Positions 1 to 10,920 of a DNA stretch of 64,000 nucleotides are shown piece after piece. Each line of letters opens with the position of its first letter. Position 1 is the first letter of the stretch. Source of the stretch: Accumulibacter sp. (GTDB taxonomy: Bacteria; Pseudomonadota; Gammaproteobacteria; Burkholderiales; Rhodocyclaceae); NCBI RefSeq assembly GCF_029255125.1, contig NZ_JAPUVR010000085.1:62001-126000 (forward strand), written 5' to 3'. A program made the position numbers and the translations under genes. The notes beneath the pieces were generated by a model that was not told where the DNA came from, did not search any database, and saw only the letters and a list, made by a program, of their open reading frames with translations.

Positions 1-451
1 AGGCGGGCGCCAGTCCAGCATGCCAGTCATGCGCGTGCACGACATCGGGTCGCCAGTTGCGGTCAAGTTCGCCGGAAGCCAGGTGCGCGGCAATCCACCC
101 GAGCAGAGCGAACCGCCGGTGATTGTCGTTCCAGTCGCGACCGTCCGGCCCAAGGTAGGGGCTGCCATCACGCCGATAGAGAAACGGTGCGTCGATCACA
201 TAGACTGGCACGCCGCTATCGGGCAGCCGCCCCAGGCGTAAGGTAATGATTGCGGCGCCAAAAGCCGGACCGATGCGCACGACGCGCTTGAGTCCGACGA
301 CTCCGCTCAGGATGCCTGGCATGCCGGGCACCAGCACGCGGGTATCGAGCCCGCGTGCTGCCAACGCCGCCGGCAGCGCGGCGACGACATCCGCCAAACC
401 GCCGGTCTTGACCAGGGGATAGATTTCAGCAGCCAGATGAAGGACGCGCAA
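1..451 (-). CDS. glgA: Glycogen synthase, N-terminal part (cut by window edge)
   Basis: Transfers glucose from ADP-glucose to the growing alpha-1,4-glucan in the cytoplasm. The visible 150 residues begin [20 protein letters not shown], which contains the KTGGLA nucleotide-sugar binding motif, and continue with [10 protein letters not shown], both standard in GT5 GlgA. The start is taken as TTG at 451 because AAGGAA lies about 9 bases upstream on the minus strand and there is no in-frame ATG before the conserved block. It follows glgC after 19 bases, so the two are presumably co-transcribed. The C-terminal two thirds lie beyond base 1. The identification is firm; the start codon is inferred. 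Confidence 0.9.
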   Translation of the reverse strand, partial: MRVLHLAAEIYPLVKTGGLADVVAALPAALAARGLDTRVLVPGMPGILSGVVGLKRVVRIGPAFGAAIITLRLGRLPDSGVPVYVIDAPFLYRRDGSPYLGPDGRDWNDNHRRFALLGWIAAHLASGELDRNWRPDVVHAHDWHAGLAPA

Positions 452-470
452 GTTCCCGGTTCCTTCCCGA

Positions 471-1739
471 TCAGACCAGACGCTCGAGCATCTTCCGGGT
501 AACCAGCGTCACCCCCCCTTCAGTGCGCCGGAAACGACGCGCATCGTCTTCCGGGTCCTCGCCAATCACCATGTTCGCCGGAATCTCGCAGTCGCTGTCG
601 ACGACGCAGCGCGTCAGGCGGGCACGGCTACCGATCGTCGTATCGGGAAGGAGAACCGACAGATTGACCCGCGCGTAGGAATGGACGCGACAACTCGAGA
701 AGAGCAGCGAGCGATTCACTTCGCCGGAAACGATCGACCCGCTCGAGACCGACGACTCGATGGCATTTCCTCGCCGGTCGAGATGGTTATGCACGAACTT
801 GGCGGGCGGTAGTTGCTGCTGATACGTCCACACGGGCCAGTTTCGATCGTACAGATTGAGCGCTGGCACCGTCGCCGTCAGGTCGACGTTGGCGTCCCAA
901 TAGGCGTCGATCGTCCCGACATCACGCCAATAGTGCCCTTTGAACTCTTCGTCGGGAGCAACGACGCAACTGCGCGAGAACGGATGGGCGACCGCAACAC
1001 GGTTGGCCACCGCACGCGGAATGATGTCCTTACCGAAATCGTGGCTGGAGTTCTGATCGACGATGTCACGCGCCAGCTCGGCATAGAGATACTTGGCATT
1101 GAACACATAAACGCCCATGCTGCACATCGACATCTCGGGGTTGCCCGGCATTCCCGGCGGATCGGCAGGCTTTTCAACGAAGTCGGTGATCAGCCCGCTC
1201 TCATCCACGGCCATGACGCCGAACCCCGTTGCCTCCTTGCGCGGCACTTCGATGCAGGCAATCGTGCACTCGGCGCCACTCTCGACATGGTCGACCAGCA
1301 TCAGGGCATAGTTCATCTTGTAGACATGATCGCCGGCCAGAATAACGACGAACTCGGGCGCCGGACGGTAGGTCTCCAGGATGTCGATGTTCTGGTACAC
1401 GGCGTCGGCCGTGCCGCGGTACCAGGATTCCTCGTCGACGCGCTGCTGGGCGGGCAGCAGATCGACAAACTCGTTGACCTCGCCATGCAGGAAGTTCCAA
1501 CCGCGCTGCAAGTGGCGCAACAGACTATGCGACTTGTACTGCGTGACGACCCCGATGCGTCGAAACTGCGAGTTGACGCAGTTCGACAGCGCGAAATCGA
1601 TGATCCTGAACTTGCCACCGAAATGGACTGCCGGCTTGGCGCGGCGATCGGTCAGTTCGTGCAGGCGGCTACCGCGCCCACCCGCGAGAACGAGCGCAAT
1701 TGCCCGCTTCGGTAATTGAAAAGTCTTCTTGTCAACCAT
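471..1739 (-). CDS. glgC: Glucose-1-phosphate adenylyltransferase (ADP-glucose pyrophosphorylase)
   Basis: Makes ADP-glucose from ATP and glucose-1-phosphate, the committed step of bacterial glycogen synthesis. The 422-residue length is usual for the family. The N-terminal nucleotidyltransferase domain carries GGRGSRL (residues 20-26), which binds the ATP phosphates, and [12 protein letters not shown]; a left-handed beta-helix domain occupies the C-terminus. The ATG at 1739 has a purine-rich sequence (AAGGGG) upstream. Its neighbours glgA downstream and pgm 64 bases upstream provide the next enzyme and its substrate, so the cluster converts glucose-6-phosphate to glycogen. Allosteric control by glycolytic intermediates is known for the family but not readable here. 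Confidence 0.96.
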   Translation of the reverse strand: MVDKKTFQLPKRAIALVLAGGRGSRLHELTDRRAKPAVHFGGKFRIIDFALSNCVNSQFRRIGVVTQYKSHSLLRHLQRGWNFLHGEVNEFVDLLPAQQRVDEESWYRGTADAVYQNIDILETYRPAPEFVVILAGDHVYKMNYALMLVDHVESGAECTIACIEVPRKEATGFGVMAVDESGLITDFVEKPADPPGMPGNPEMSMCSMGVYVFNAKYLYAELARDIVDQNSSHDFGKDIIPRAVANRVAVAHPFSRSCVVAPDEEFKGHYWRDVGTIDAYWDANVDLTATVPALNLYDRNWPVWTYQQQLPPAKFVHNHLDRRGNAIESSVSSGSIVSGEVNRSLLFSSCRVHSYARVNLSVLLPDTTIGSRARLTRCVVDSDCEIPANMVIGEDPEDDARRFRRTEGGVTLVTRKMLERLV

Positions 1740-1803
1740 CTTCGTATCCCCTTATGAGCTTTGGTGGTCGAATCTGGCGGCGCCGTACGGGTGTCGCCAA
1801 ATC

Positions 1804-3507
<1,704 letters not shown>

Positions 3508-5145
3508 TCAGTTCAGGTGCTGCCGGCTGAAAGCCAGCAAGGCCTGCGTCGACGCGTCAAGGCTGTCGGCGAGAGCGGGCTGGGCAAACGCCGGCAGAAT
3601 GCTGCTGGCAACCGCCTTGCCAAGCTCGACCCCCCACTGGTCGAATGAGTTCAGACCCCAGATGATGCCCTGGACGAAAACCTTGTGTTCGTAGAGCGCG
3701 ACCAGGGCACCGAGCGTCGCCGCATCGAGTCGCGCCAGAAGCAAGGTCGACGACGGCTGGTTGCCGACAAAGACCTTGTGCGGCAGGAGAGCCTCGAGCG
3801 CCTCACCGGCCATCGTGCGCGCCAGTTCGGCGCGCGCTTCGGCGGCAGTCTTGCCGAAAGCAAGGGCAGCGCTTTGCGCAAAACAGTTGGCGAGCAGTGC
3901 CTCCTGATGACCCGGCAAGGGATAATCGGAGCGTACCGCGGCAATGAAATCACAAGGCACGAGGCGCCCGCCCTGGTGGAGGAGCTGGAAAAACGCGTGC
4001 TGGCCGTTGTTGCCCAGTTCGCCCCAGACGATCGGATTGGTCGCACACGCAACTGGCTGGCCATCGACACCGACCGACTTGCCGTTGCTCTCCATCTCGA
4101 GCTGCTGCAGGAACGACGGGAAGTATTTCAGGGACTCGTTGTAGGGCAGAACGGCGTTGCTCCCCGCACCCAGGAAGTTGGTGTTCCAGATGCCCAGCAG
4201 CGCCATGACGACCGGGAGATTCTGCTCGTAGGGCGCGCTCCGGAAGTGCTCATCCATACGCTCGGCACCGGCGAGCAGGTCGCCGAAAGCCTGCGGCCCA
4301 ATCGCGATCATCAACGCCAGACCGACCGCCGACCACAGCGAGAAGCGTCCGCCAACCCAGTCCCAGAGAGGAAATATCGCTTCCTCGCGCAGGCCGAAGT
4401 CGACGGCGCGTTCCGGCTTCGCGGTCAACGCAGCGAAATGGCGAGCGATGGCAGCGGCGTCGCCCAGGTTGGCGAGCAACCAGTCGCGCGCCGTCTGCGC
4501 ATTGAGCATCGTCTCCTGCGTCGTGAAGGTCTTGCTGGCAAGAAGGAAAAGCGTCGTCCGTGGGTCGAGCGTCTGCAGCAGCGGCGCGAGCTGGGCGCTA
4601 TCGAGGTTCGATACGTAATGGACGCTCAAGGCAGGATGCGACACCGAGCGTAGTGCACTGCTCAGCATCTTCGGTCCGAGGTCCGATCCGCCAATACCAA
4701 TATTGACCACGTGACGAATCGGCAAACCGGTAAAACCCAGCATCTGGCCAGAGCGAATGGCCTCGGCAAAAGCCGCCATCCGCCGCCGAGTGGCAAGGAC
4801 CTCGGGCATCACGTCGAGGGCAGCACTCGGGAACGGCCCGTGCGAACGGCGCAAGGCAACATGCAGCACCGAGCGGTCCTCGCTGGCGTTGATCTTTTCG
4901 CCGCCGAACATGCGCGCTGTCCACTCGTCGAGCCGGGCCTCGCGCGCCAGAGCAGTGAGAAGCTGCAGCGTCGTCGAATCCACGCGCTGCTTGGAGAAGT
5001 CGAAAAGGAGGGTGTTGTCGAAGTTGAGCGAGAATTTGTTGACGCGACCTGGATCGCGGGCAAACATCTCTCGGAGGTGCACGGGCGAAAGCAATTGCCG
5101 GTGCGCATCAATAGCCTTCCAGGCGGCTGAGGCGGTGATGGTCAT
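3508..5145 (-). CDS. pgi: Glucose-6-phosphate isomerase
   Basis: Interconverts glucose-6-phosphate and fructose-6-phosphate. The 545-residue reading contains IGIGGSDLGP and the PGI signature around the segment MESNGKSV, and GGRFSLWSAVGL, all typical of the family. I place the start at the ATG at 5145 (MTITASAAWKA) because it gives the normal family length; an in-frame ATG at 5295 would add 50 residues that look unlike any PGI N-terminus. No strong ribosome site is visible at either. It heads the pgm-glgC-glgA run, so it connects glycolysis/gluconeogenesis with glycogen. Confidence 0.95.
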   Translation of the reverse strand: MTITASAAWKAIDAHRQLLSPVHLREMFARDPGRVNKFSLNFDNTLLFDFSKQRVDSTTLQLLTALAREARLDEWTARMFGGEKINASEDRSVLHVALRRSHGPFPSAALDVMPEVLATRRRMAAFAEAIRSGQMLGFTGLPIRHVVNIGIGGSDLGPKMLSSALRSVSHPALSVHYVSNLDSAQLAPLLQTLDPRTTLFLLASKTFTTQETMLNAQTARDWLLANLGDAAAIARHFAALTAKPERAVDFGLREEAIFPLWDWVGGRFSLWSAVGLALMIAIGPQAFGDLLAGAERMDEHFRSAPYEQNLPVVMALLGIWNTNFLGAGSNAVLPYNESLKYFPSFLQQLEMESNGKSVGVDGQPVACATNPIVWGELGNNGQHAFFQLLHQGGRLVPCDFIAAVRSDYPLPGHQEALLANCFAQSAALAFGKTAAEARAELARTMAGEALEALLPHKVFVGNQPSSTLLLARLDAATLGALVALYEHKVFVQGIIWGLNSFDQWGVELGKAVASSILPAFAQPALADSLDASTQALLAFSRQHLN

Positions 5146-5429
5146 GGTCGGTACGAGCTCGTATGGGAAAGAATCAGGCCGTCGGCTGACGACCGCAGGA
5201 GAATGGCAGGCCTTGCTTCGTGACATATATCCGCATCGGGTTAGCAGCTTGCCAGAATGCTTGGAAGAACGCAAAAAAGAATCGTCAGAGGCCATGTCAA
5301 GCGGCCAAACAACAAGATTTACCGTTTTATTTCATATCCTTGAGAGGAACGCACGGGCTCTTCGGGCAAGCTCCGCGAAGTGCGTGCAAACGGCGATCGA
5401 GGGCGCCGGGAAAAGCGCCGGGACCAAGG

Positions 5430-5873
5430 TCAGAAGCTGGGAGCCACTTGTGGGCTGACCGCCGCGAAGTTCAGTCGAACCTCACGAACGCTGGCGGCAA
5501 AAGGCTTGTCTTCCACGGTGATGTGCCGCTCAAACCAGTATTCGGCATAGCGTAGAAAGGAATGGACATCGCGCGAGCCATCGAGCACGTCTGAGAAAGC
5601 CTTGCGCAGAACTTGCATGTTTTCCCGATGGACCTGGGCATGCGCTGAGAAGTTGATGCCGGTTTGCTGCGCGATGCGCTCCTCGCTGGCGAAGTGATAC
5701 TTGAGATAGTCGAGCAGACTGCGAAAATCTTCGAGTGGAGCCGGGCCGCTACCAAAACAGGCCGCTTTCAGCGCCTCGATTCGGCAAAAGATCTCCTCGT
5801 GTTGGGCATCAATTTCCGGCAGATCGATCAGCAAGGCGTCCGGCAACATGCCGACAAGCTGGGTTTCCATCAT
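5430..5873 (-). CDS. Bacteriohemerythrin (single-domain hemerythrin-like protein)
   Basis: A 147-residue cytosolic di-iron protein expected to bind O2 or sense it. All seven iron ligands are visible: H25 in DAQHEEIF, H60 and E64 in YHFASEE, the H78-x3-H82 pair, and H117-x4-D122 in ERHITVEDKPF. No transmembrane segment or output domain is present, so it is a free-standing carrier, storage or sensor protein. The minus strand has TATACT upstream of the start (plus coordinates 5914-5919), a possible -10 element. It lies 86 bases downstream of imuB in the same direction; a functional link to the SOS genes is not implied. Confidence 0.9.
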   Translation of the reverse strand: MMETQLVGMLPDALLIDLPEIDAQHEEIFCRIEALKAACFGSGPAPLEDFRSLLDYLKYHFASEERIAQQTGINFSAHAQVHRENMQVLRKAFSDVLDGSRDVHSFLRYAEYWFERHITVEDKPFAASVREVRLNFAAVSPQVAPSF

Positions 5874-5959
5874 CAGGCTCCACAGGAAGGCGGTCGAACT
5901 CTCTGGTTGACACAGTATAAGAAGAGGCCGGAAAAAATTCCAGTGAAATCAGTTGGTGT

Positions 5960-7444
5960 TCAGGAAAACAGGCCATGCAGAAACCAGCCGACCCGGTTAC
6001 GAAAGATCCATAGCCACTCTTCGCGCATGGATATGGCGATGAAGTAGTCGCGGCGTACATCGCCAAGCGCATCAGGCTCGGCTTCATCCCACCAGCCGCT
6101 TTCAATACGTTCGGGACCGGCAAGTAAACGCAAAGGGCCGCCGCACTGCGGCAGGCCGGACTGCTCGCGCAGAGATCTGGGTTTGCTCAATAGCCATAAG
6201 GGACGCGGCCCGGGAAAGCTGCCCGCGCTAACCGGGTTTGCCGAAAGCGGAGAGTGCACTTTTCCACCTGCCGGCAAACCTGCCGCAATCCGCTGTGAGG
6301 CCTTTTCAGGACGATGTTCAGCTACGGCCGACAAGGCATGCACGCTTTCCTCCCCAAGGCGTGCCTGCAGACGCTCGATCAGCGCCGTCACCGATTCGTT
6401 TGCCGTCCGCTCGCTGCGCTCACCGAACAGATTCGCCGAATGCCCCGGCAGTTTCTCTGACGCATCAGCGCGCAGGCCAATCACTGTGACCGGCGCCGCC
6501 AGCACCAAGCCTTGCAAGCGCTCGCTGAAGATACGGAGCATTCGTTCGCCATCGCGTGTCGCGCCGGAAAAAGCGAGCGCCAACAGGGTAGCCGGCTGGC
6601 GTCGGCCATCTCCCACATGTTCGAATTCGAAAACGCATCGGCTAACGCCGCGACCACGTGCGGCGAGCCAGCCCGCCAACGCCATGATCAGCCGCCGCCC
6701 GGCAAAAGCGAGGGCTGCCGCGCTGTCTACCGGCAGCGGCAATTCGAGTCGCTCGACAAAGTGCTCGGGGAAAACGAAACGTGATTTTGGATCAGGCAGC
6801 ATGCCGAACGCTCGCGCCAGATCGTTGCCCAGTTCGACACCCAGGCGACGGACCAGGCCGGCACGCGGCAAATGCAGCAGATCTCCGAGCGTACGCGCGC
6901 CGATACGGCTCAGACACGCCTGTTTTTCTGCCGAGAGCGCGAGAACTTCGACTGGCAGACCAGCAAGACGAGCGCCAAGTTCTCCGATCTCGAGGCAGAG
7001 CCGGTCGTCGCCAGCCCAGGCCAGCCATTGCGCGGCCAGAGGTGTAGGAGCCAATGCAGCCTGAGGAACGAAACCCTGCTCCCGGCAACCGGCGACAACG
7101 CGCCTGAAAAGCATTTCGGCTCCACCGAAAAGACGCAACGATCCGGCGATTTCGAGCAGCAGGGTCTGTGGTGGCGCGAGGCTGACTTCCGAAGTGAAAC
7201 TGCCTGCCCAGCAGGCAAGCCGGTGCAAGGCTGCCTGCTCGCGCTCGACAGCGCGTTGCTGTACGACCAGACCGGGCAGCAAGGCCCACGCTTCGGCAAG
7301 TCGTAAACCGGAAGTCACCCCGGCCGATGCCGCAGCCTCGTCAACCGCAACGATCCGCTCATGACTGACGATGGCACTCGGTGCGCACAGGCTGGGAAAC
7401 ACTTCGCGCGCCAGGCGCGGCAGGTAAAGAACAAGCCAGAGCAT
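5960..7444 (-). CDS. imuB: ImuB, Y-family polymerase-like mutagenesis protein
   Basis: Non-catalytic member of the Y-family DNA polymerases that links the replication clamp to the error-prone polymerase DnaE2 during SOS mutagenesis. The 494-residue protein opens MLWLVLYLPRLAREVF: the position where active Y polymerases carry the first catalytic aspartate is occupied by leucine/tyrosine, as in other ImuB proteins. Palm, thumb (helix-hairpin-helix LSRIGARTLGDLLHLP) and little-finger-like segments are present, and the C-terminus is the variable ImuB tail. Its first 86 bases overlap the end of imuA, which implies tight coupling. No dnaE2 follows; the next gene is a hemerythrin. Confidence 0.88.
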   Translation of the reverse strand: MLWLVLYLPRLAREVFPSLCAPSAIVSHERIVAVDEAAASAGVTSGLRLAEAWALLPGLVVQQRAVEREQAALHRLACWAGSFTSEVSLAPPQTLLLEIAGSLRLFGGAEMLFRRVVAGCREQGFVPQAALAPTPLAAQWLAWAGDDRLCLEIGELGARLAGLPVEVLALSAEKQACLSRIGARTLGDLLHLPRAGLVRRLGVELGNDLARAFGMLPDPKSRFVFPEHFVERLELPLPVDSAAALAFAGRRLIMALAGWLAARGRGVSRCVFEFEHVGDGRRQPATLLALAFSGATRDGERMLRIFSERLQGLVLAAPVTVIGLRADASEKLPGHSANLFGERSERTANESVTALIERLQARLGEESVHALSAVAEHRPEKASQRIAAGLPAGGKVHSPLSANPVSAGSFPGPRPLWLLSKPRSLREQSGLPQCGGPLRLLAGPERIESGWWDEAEPDALGDVRRDYFIAISMREEWLWIFRNRVGWFLHGLFS

Positions 7445-8084
7445 GAGCAGTAGACAGCGGACGTCGAATGGCGAGGGTCAAAGGGACTGACTGCGCGCCA
7501 CCGCGGCGCTTGAGCAGGCGAACGCTCAGTTGCTCGCCCTCTCCTTCGAGAATCAGACGCAGCGGTGCTGGCGAAGGCTGCTGAGCGCAAGAGCGTGGGC
7601 GAAAAACAAAAAGCAATGTGCGACTGGCCTCGGCAGCAAGCTGCAGGCGGCGCAATGATGCGGTCTGCGCTTCGGGCAGCCAGGCGACGACCGCACCGAC
7701 GCCCTCGGTGGCAAGCGAGCGCTCACACGCCCAGGCAGCATCCTGCCCGGAGCTGCTGGCCACCAATAGACGCGTCAAATCGATGCCGGACTGGCTGAGC
7801 GCCGGCGCATACAGCGAATGCGGTGGAGCGATGCAGACGAGCCAAGCCAGTTCGCTACTCGACAGTTGCGCCAGGGCCGGCAATAAGAGACTCATTTCTC
7901 CGACGCCGTATCGATCAGGCAGCAGTTCGGTCAGGCAAGCACGCGGCCAGCCTCCCCCGGGCAATTCACCATCGAGCTCGGCAAAACCCGTCGGGACACC
8001 AGGCAGAGGTGCTCTGGCCAGACTGCTGGCGCGCCAGACGTCGGGACGATCGAGGATTTGCGCAAGCTTTGGCAAGGCAGACAT
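7359..8084 (-). CDS. imuA: ImuA, RecA-like SOS mutagenesis protein
   Basis: Cell-division-inhibitor/RecA-like protein of the imuA-imuB-dnaE2 translesion cassette. The 241 residues contain VPTGFAELDGELPGGGWPRACLTELL, residues 30-55 approximately, the conserved N-terminal block of ImuA that resembles the start of the RecA core, but no intact Walker A lysine. It begins 38 bases after lexA on the same strand with no separate LexA box, so it should be transcribed from the lexA promoter. The long overlap with imuB (86 bases) could be shorter if the functional imuB start lies further in. Confidence 0.85.
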   Translation of the reverse strand: MSALPKLAQILDRPDVWRASSLARAPLPGVPTGFAELDGELPGGGWPRACLTELLPDRYGVGEMSLLLPALAQLSSSELAWLVCIAPPHSLYAPALSQSGIDLTRLLVASSSGQDAAWACERSLATEGVGAVVAWLPEAQTASLRRLQLAAEASRTLLFVFRPRSCAQQPSPAPLRLILEGEGEQLSVRLLKRRGGAQSVPLTLAIRRPLSTAHALACSLPAAPGARSVSQPVRTECHRQS

Positions 8085-8122
8085 ACGGTAGACAAAACCC
8101 GTTCAACGCTCACGGCAAACGC

Positions 8123-8734
8123 TCAGACTACCTCGCCGCGCCGGATCAGACCGACAACAATGCCCTCGATGCTTAATGCATTGGCCTTCGTATCGACCAC
8201 GATAGGCGCAAAATCGGGGTTCTCGGGCAGCAGTTCGAGCACGTTTCCTTGCTGGCGAAAACGCTTCACCGTCACCTCGTCGTCGAGCCTGGCAACGACA
8301 ATCTGGCCGTTGCGCGCCTCACTGGTGCGGTGCACGGCGAGCAGGTCACCGTCGAGAATGCCGGCATTGATCATCGACAGGCCGCGCACGCGCAACAGGA
8401 AGTCGGCCCGCGGGTTGAACAGGCTGGCCTCGACCGTATAACGACGCTGAATGTTCTCGACAGCAAGCAGCGGGCTACCGGCGGCAACACTGCCGATCAG
8501 TGGCAAGCCGAGTTGTTCGACCAGACGGATGCCGCGCGCAGAACCCGGTTCGAGCAGAATGACGCCCTTTCTGGCGAGCGCCCGCAGGTGCTCCTCTGCC
8601 CCATTGTGCGAGGCAAAACCGAAAGCGTTGGCGATTTCGGCGCGCGTCGGCGGCGCACCGAGAACTTCCATGGTGTTGCGAATGAAGTCGAGCACCTCCT
8701 GTTGTCTTACGGTAAGCGAACTGCTTCTGGCCAT
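8123..8734 (-). CDS. lexA: LexA repressor, SOS regulator
   Basis: Represses SOS genes and self-cleaves when RecA is activated. The protein of 203 residues has an N-terminal winged helix with the recognition region [19 protein letters not shown] (residues 41-59), the Ala85-Gly86 scissile bond in SVAAGSP, and the Ser120/Lys157 peptidase dyad. The start is ATG at 8734, giving [15 protein letters not shown]; a longer in-frame reading would run through the promoter. A LexA box lies 25 bases upstream, so the gene is autoregulated, and imuA-imuB follow directly in the same operon. Confidence 0.96.
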   Translation of the reverse strand: MARSSSLTVRQQEVLDFIRNTMEVLGAPPTRAEIANAFGFASHNGAEEHLRALARKGVILLEPGSARGIRLVEQLGLPLIGSVAAGSPLLAVENIQRRYTVEASLFNPRADFLLRVRGLSMINAGILDGDLLAVHRTSEARNGQIVVARLDDEVTVKRFRQQGNVLELLPENPDFAPIVVDTKANALSIEGIVVGLIRRGEVV

Positions 8735-8758
8735 GATCGTGACTCCTGTAATTGGTTT

Positions 8759-8774
8759 GTGTATTTTCGTACAG
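8759..8774 (-). promoter_or_regulatory. LexA (SOS) box of the lexA-imuA-imuB operon
   Basis: On the minus strand the site reads CTGTACGAAAATACAC. It has the TGTA-N6-TACA core and differs from the classic CTGT-N8-ACAG operator by one base at the end. It is 25 bases ahead of the lexA ATG, the normal place for the autoregulatory operator. The divergent bcp start is about 100 bases away on the other side. I see no second box before imuA or imuB. Confidence 0.85.
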
Positions 8775-8875
8775 TCATCAAAAAAAATCAAGCCATGCCG
8801 CCAGTCGATCGACCGGCTTGACCTGCGCGCGAGTTTCTCACCACAATTCCATCCTCTCATTATCGAAAGTACGCC

Positions 8876-9331
8876 ATGCTCGACCAGATCGTCGCTGATT
8901 TCAGCCTGCCTGCCACCGGTGGCCAGACCTTTACGCTGTCTGCCTGTCGCGGCAGCATCGTTGTTCTCTACTTCTACCCGAAAGACAGCACCCCCGGGTG
9001 TACAACCGAAGCGCAGCAGTTTCGCGATCTTCACGCCCAGTTCCTCGACGCCGGAGCGATCATCGTCGGCGCCTCGCGCGACAGCCTGAAGTCGCACGAA
9101 AACTTCCGCGCCAAGCAGGAGTTACCCTTCGCCCTGCTCGCCGATACCGAAGAGTCGCTGTGCCAGCAGTTTTCGGTGATCAGGATGAAATCGATGTATG
9201 GCAAGCAGGTTCGTGGGATCGAGCGCAGCACTTTCGTCATTGACCGCAACGGCGTATTGCGCCGCGAGTGGCGCGGCGTGAAAGTCGCCGGACACGCCCA
9301 GGAAGTACTGTCTTTCGTCCTCGGGCTCTGA
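8876..9331 (+). CDS. bcp: Thioredoxin-dependent peroxiredoxin of the BCP/PrxQ family
   Basis: Reduces hydrogen peroxide and organic hydroperoxides using thioredoxin. The 151-residue protein has the peroxidatic cysteine C42 in STPGCTTEA. The residue five places later, cysteine in E. coli Bcp, is glutamine here (Q47); C96 in EESLCQQF is the other cysteine and may act as the resolving residue as in PrxQ proteins that use a more distant partner. It is transcribed divergently from lexA across a 141-base spacer and is followed closely by the PhoH-family gene. Confidence 0.93.
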   Translation: MLDQIVADFSLPATGGQTFTLSACRGSIVVLYFYPKDSTPGCTTEAQQFRDLHAQFLDAGAIIVGASRDSLKSHENFRAKQELPFALLADTEESLCQQFSVIRMKSMYGKQVRGIERSTFVIDRNGVLRREWRGVKVAGHAQEVLSFVLGL

Positions 9332-9365
9332 CTCCCCGTCGTTACCCCTGCCTGGAAAGCCCCGC

Positions 9366-10808
9366 ATGCCCCGCCCACCACCCGTCATCGGCACTGCAGA
9401 CCAGACGACCGACGCGCCAGTCAAGCCGCTGGTCAAGCTTTTCGTGCTCGATACCAATGTCCTGATGCACGATCCGACCAGCGTCTACCGCTTCGCCGAG
9501 CACGACGTATTCCTGCCGATCATGACGCTGGAGGAACTCGACAATCACAAGAAGGGCCTGTCCGAAATCGCGCGCAATGCGCGCCAGGTGACACGCACGC
9601 TGGAGGAAATCGTCACCAGCGTGAGCCACGCCATCGATCAGGGCATCAGTCTTGCCGAACCTTCGCGCAAGCTGGCCAGCGGCCACCTCTTCCTGCAGAC
9701 CGAAGCGATCGGCGACGGCCTCCCGGCCTGTTTGCCGACCGCCAAGGCAGACAATCAGATTCTCGCTGTCGTCATCCATCTGCAGCACCGACATCCCCGG
9801 CGCCCGGTGATCCTCGTCTCGAAGGACATCAACATGCGCATCAAGGCGCGCGCGCTCGGGCTGCAGGCGCAGGACTACTTCAACGACAAGGTCCTCGCCG
9901 ACACCGACCTCCTGTACACCGGCATGCACGAACTGGCAGCGGATTTCTGGCAACGCTCCGCCCAGGAAGTCGAGTCGTGGAAAAAGGATGGCCGAACGTC
10001 TTACCGCTTTACCGGATCCTTGTGTGCCCAACTGCTGGTCAACATGTTCCTTTACCAGGAAGGGGAGAAGCCGTTGCAGGCGATCGTTCGTGCAGCATCC
10101 GAGGCGACCGCCGAGATCGAAACACTGATCGACCATACGCATACCAAAAACAGCGTCTGGGGAATCACTGCACGCAACCGCGAACAGAACTTCGCCCTCA
10201 ACCTGTTGATGGACCCCGACATCGACTTCGTCACCCTACTGGGTCAGGCGGGCACCGGCAAGACGCTCCTTACGCTCGCCGCTGGCCTGACGCAGGTGCT
10301 TGAAACCAGGCGCTACAGCGAAATCATCATGACTCGGGTGACCGTACCGGTAGGCGAAGACATCGGTTTCTTGCCCGGAACCGAAGAGGAAAAGATGGGC
10401 CCATGGATGGGCGCGCTCGAGGATAACCTCGAAGTACTCAACAAGAACGACCAGGACGCCGGCGACTGGGGGCGCGCGGCGACGCACGACCTGCTGCGCC
10501 ATCGGATCAAGATCAAGTCGCTCAACTTCATGCGCGGGCGCACTTTTCTCAACCGATTCCTGATCATCGACGAAGCGCAAAACCTGACGCCCAAGCAGAT
10601 GAAGACGCTGATCACGCGCGCCGGGCCAGGCACCAAGGTCATCTGTCTGGGCAACATCGCCCAGATCGATACGCCCTACCTGACTGAAGGAAGTTCGGGT
10701 CTCACTTACGTTGTCGACCGCTTCAAGGGGTGGAAGCACGCCGGCCATATCACCCTGCAACGCGGCGAGCGCTCCCGCCTCGCCGACCACGCAGCCGAGG
10801 TGCTATAA
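9366..10808 (+). CDS. PIN-domain PhoH family ATPase (PhoH2 type)
   Basis: The 480-residue protein joins an N-terminal PIN nuclease domain (LFVLDTNVLMHDP at residues 26-38 and further acidic residues such as ADNQIL) to a PhoH ATPase domain with Walker A GQAGTGKT near residues 293-300 and Walker B FLIIDEAQN. Proteins of this build are called PhoH2 and are reported as RNA helicase/ribonucleases. The gene starts 34 bases after bcp and ends in TAA followed by a strong terminator hairpin. Substrate and physiological role cannot be read from the sequence. Confidence 0.92.
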   Translation: MPRPPPVIGTADQTTDAPVKPLVKLFVLDTNVLMHDPTSVYRFAEHDVFLPIMTLEELDNHKKGLSEIARNARQVTRTLEEIVTSVSHAIDQGISLAEPSRKLASGHLFLQTEAIGDGLPACLPTAKADNQILAVVIHLQHRHPRRPVILVSKDINMRIKARALGLQAQDYFNDKVLADTDLLYTGMHELAADFWQRSAQEVESWKKDGRTSYRFTGSLCAQLLVNMFLYQEGEKPLQAIVRAASEATAEIETLIDHTHTKNSVWGITARNREQNFALNLLMDPDIDFVTLLGQAGTGKTLLTLAAGLTQVLETRRYSEIIMTRVTVPVGEDIGFLPGTEEEKMGPWMGALEDNLEVLNKNDQDAGDWGRAATHDLLRHRIKIKSLNFMRGRTFLNRFLIIDEAQNLTPKQMKTLITRAGPGTKVICLGNIAQIDTPYLTEGSSGLTYVVDRFKGWKHAGHITLQRGERSRLADHAAEVL

Positions 10809-10822
10809 TCGCACCAATAGCG

Positions 10823-10858
10823 GGCCGTGTCTTGTCACACGGCCTGGTCGTTTTTTTT
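10823..10858 (+). terminator. Rho-independent terminator after the PhoH-family gene
   Basis: A perfect 8-bp stem GGCCGTGT / ACACGGCC around a 6-base loop is followed six bases later by eight thymines. It lies 14 bases after the PhoH stop codon and ends about 60 bases before the next start, so it separates the two genes. Confidence 0.8.
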
Positions 10859-10920
10859 GGCCCCAGATCCGTGCCCCCGTTCCGTTCGCCGCGGATCCGA
10901 CGCTTACCGGAGAGAGTCGA

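Noticed and set aside
5146-5295. Longer pgi reading from the ATG at 5295
   Set aside because: Adds 50 residues not found in phosphoglucose isomerases; the start at 5145 gives the family length.
8085-8122. Second LexA box between lexA and imuA
   Set aside because: The spacer contains no CTGT-N8-ACAG-like palindrome.
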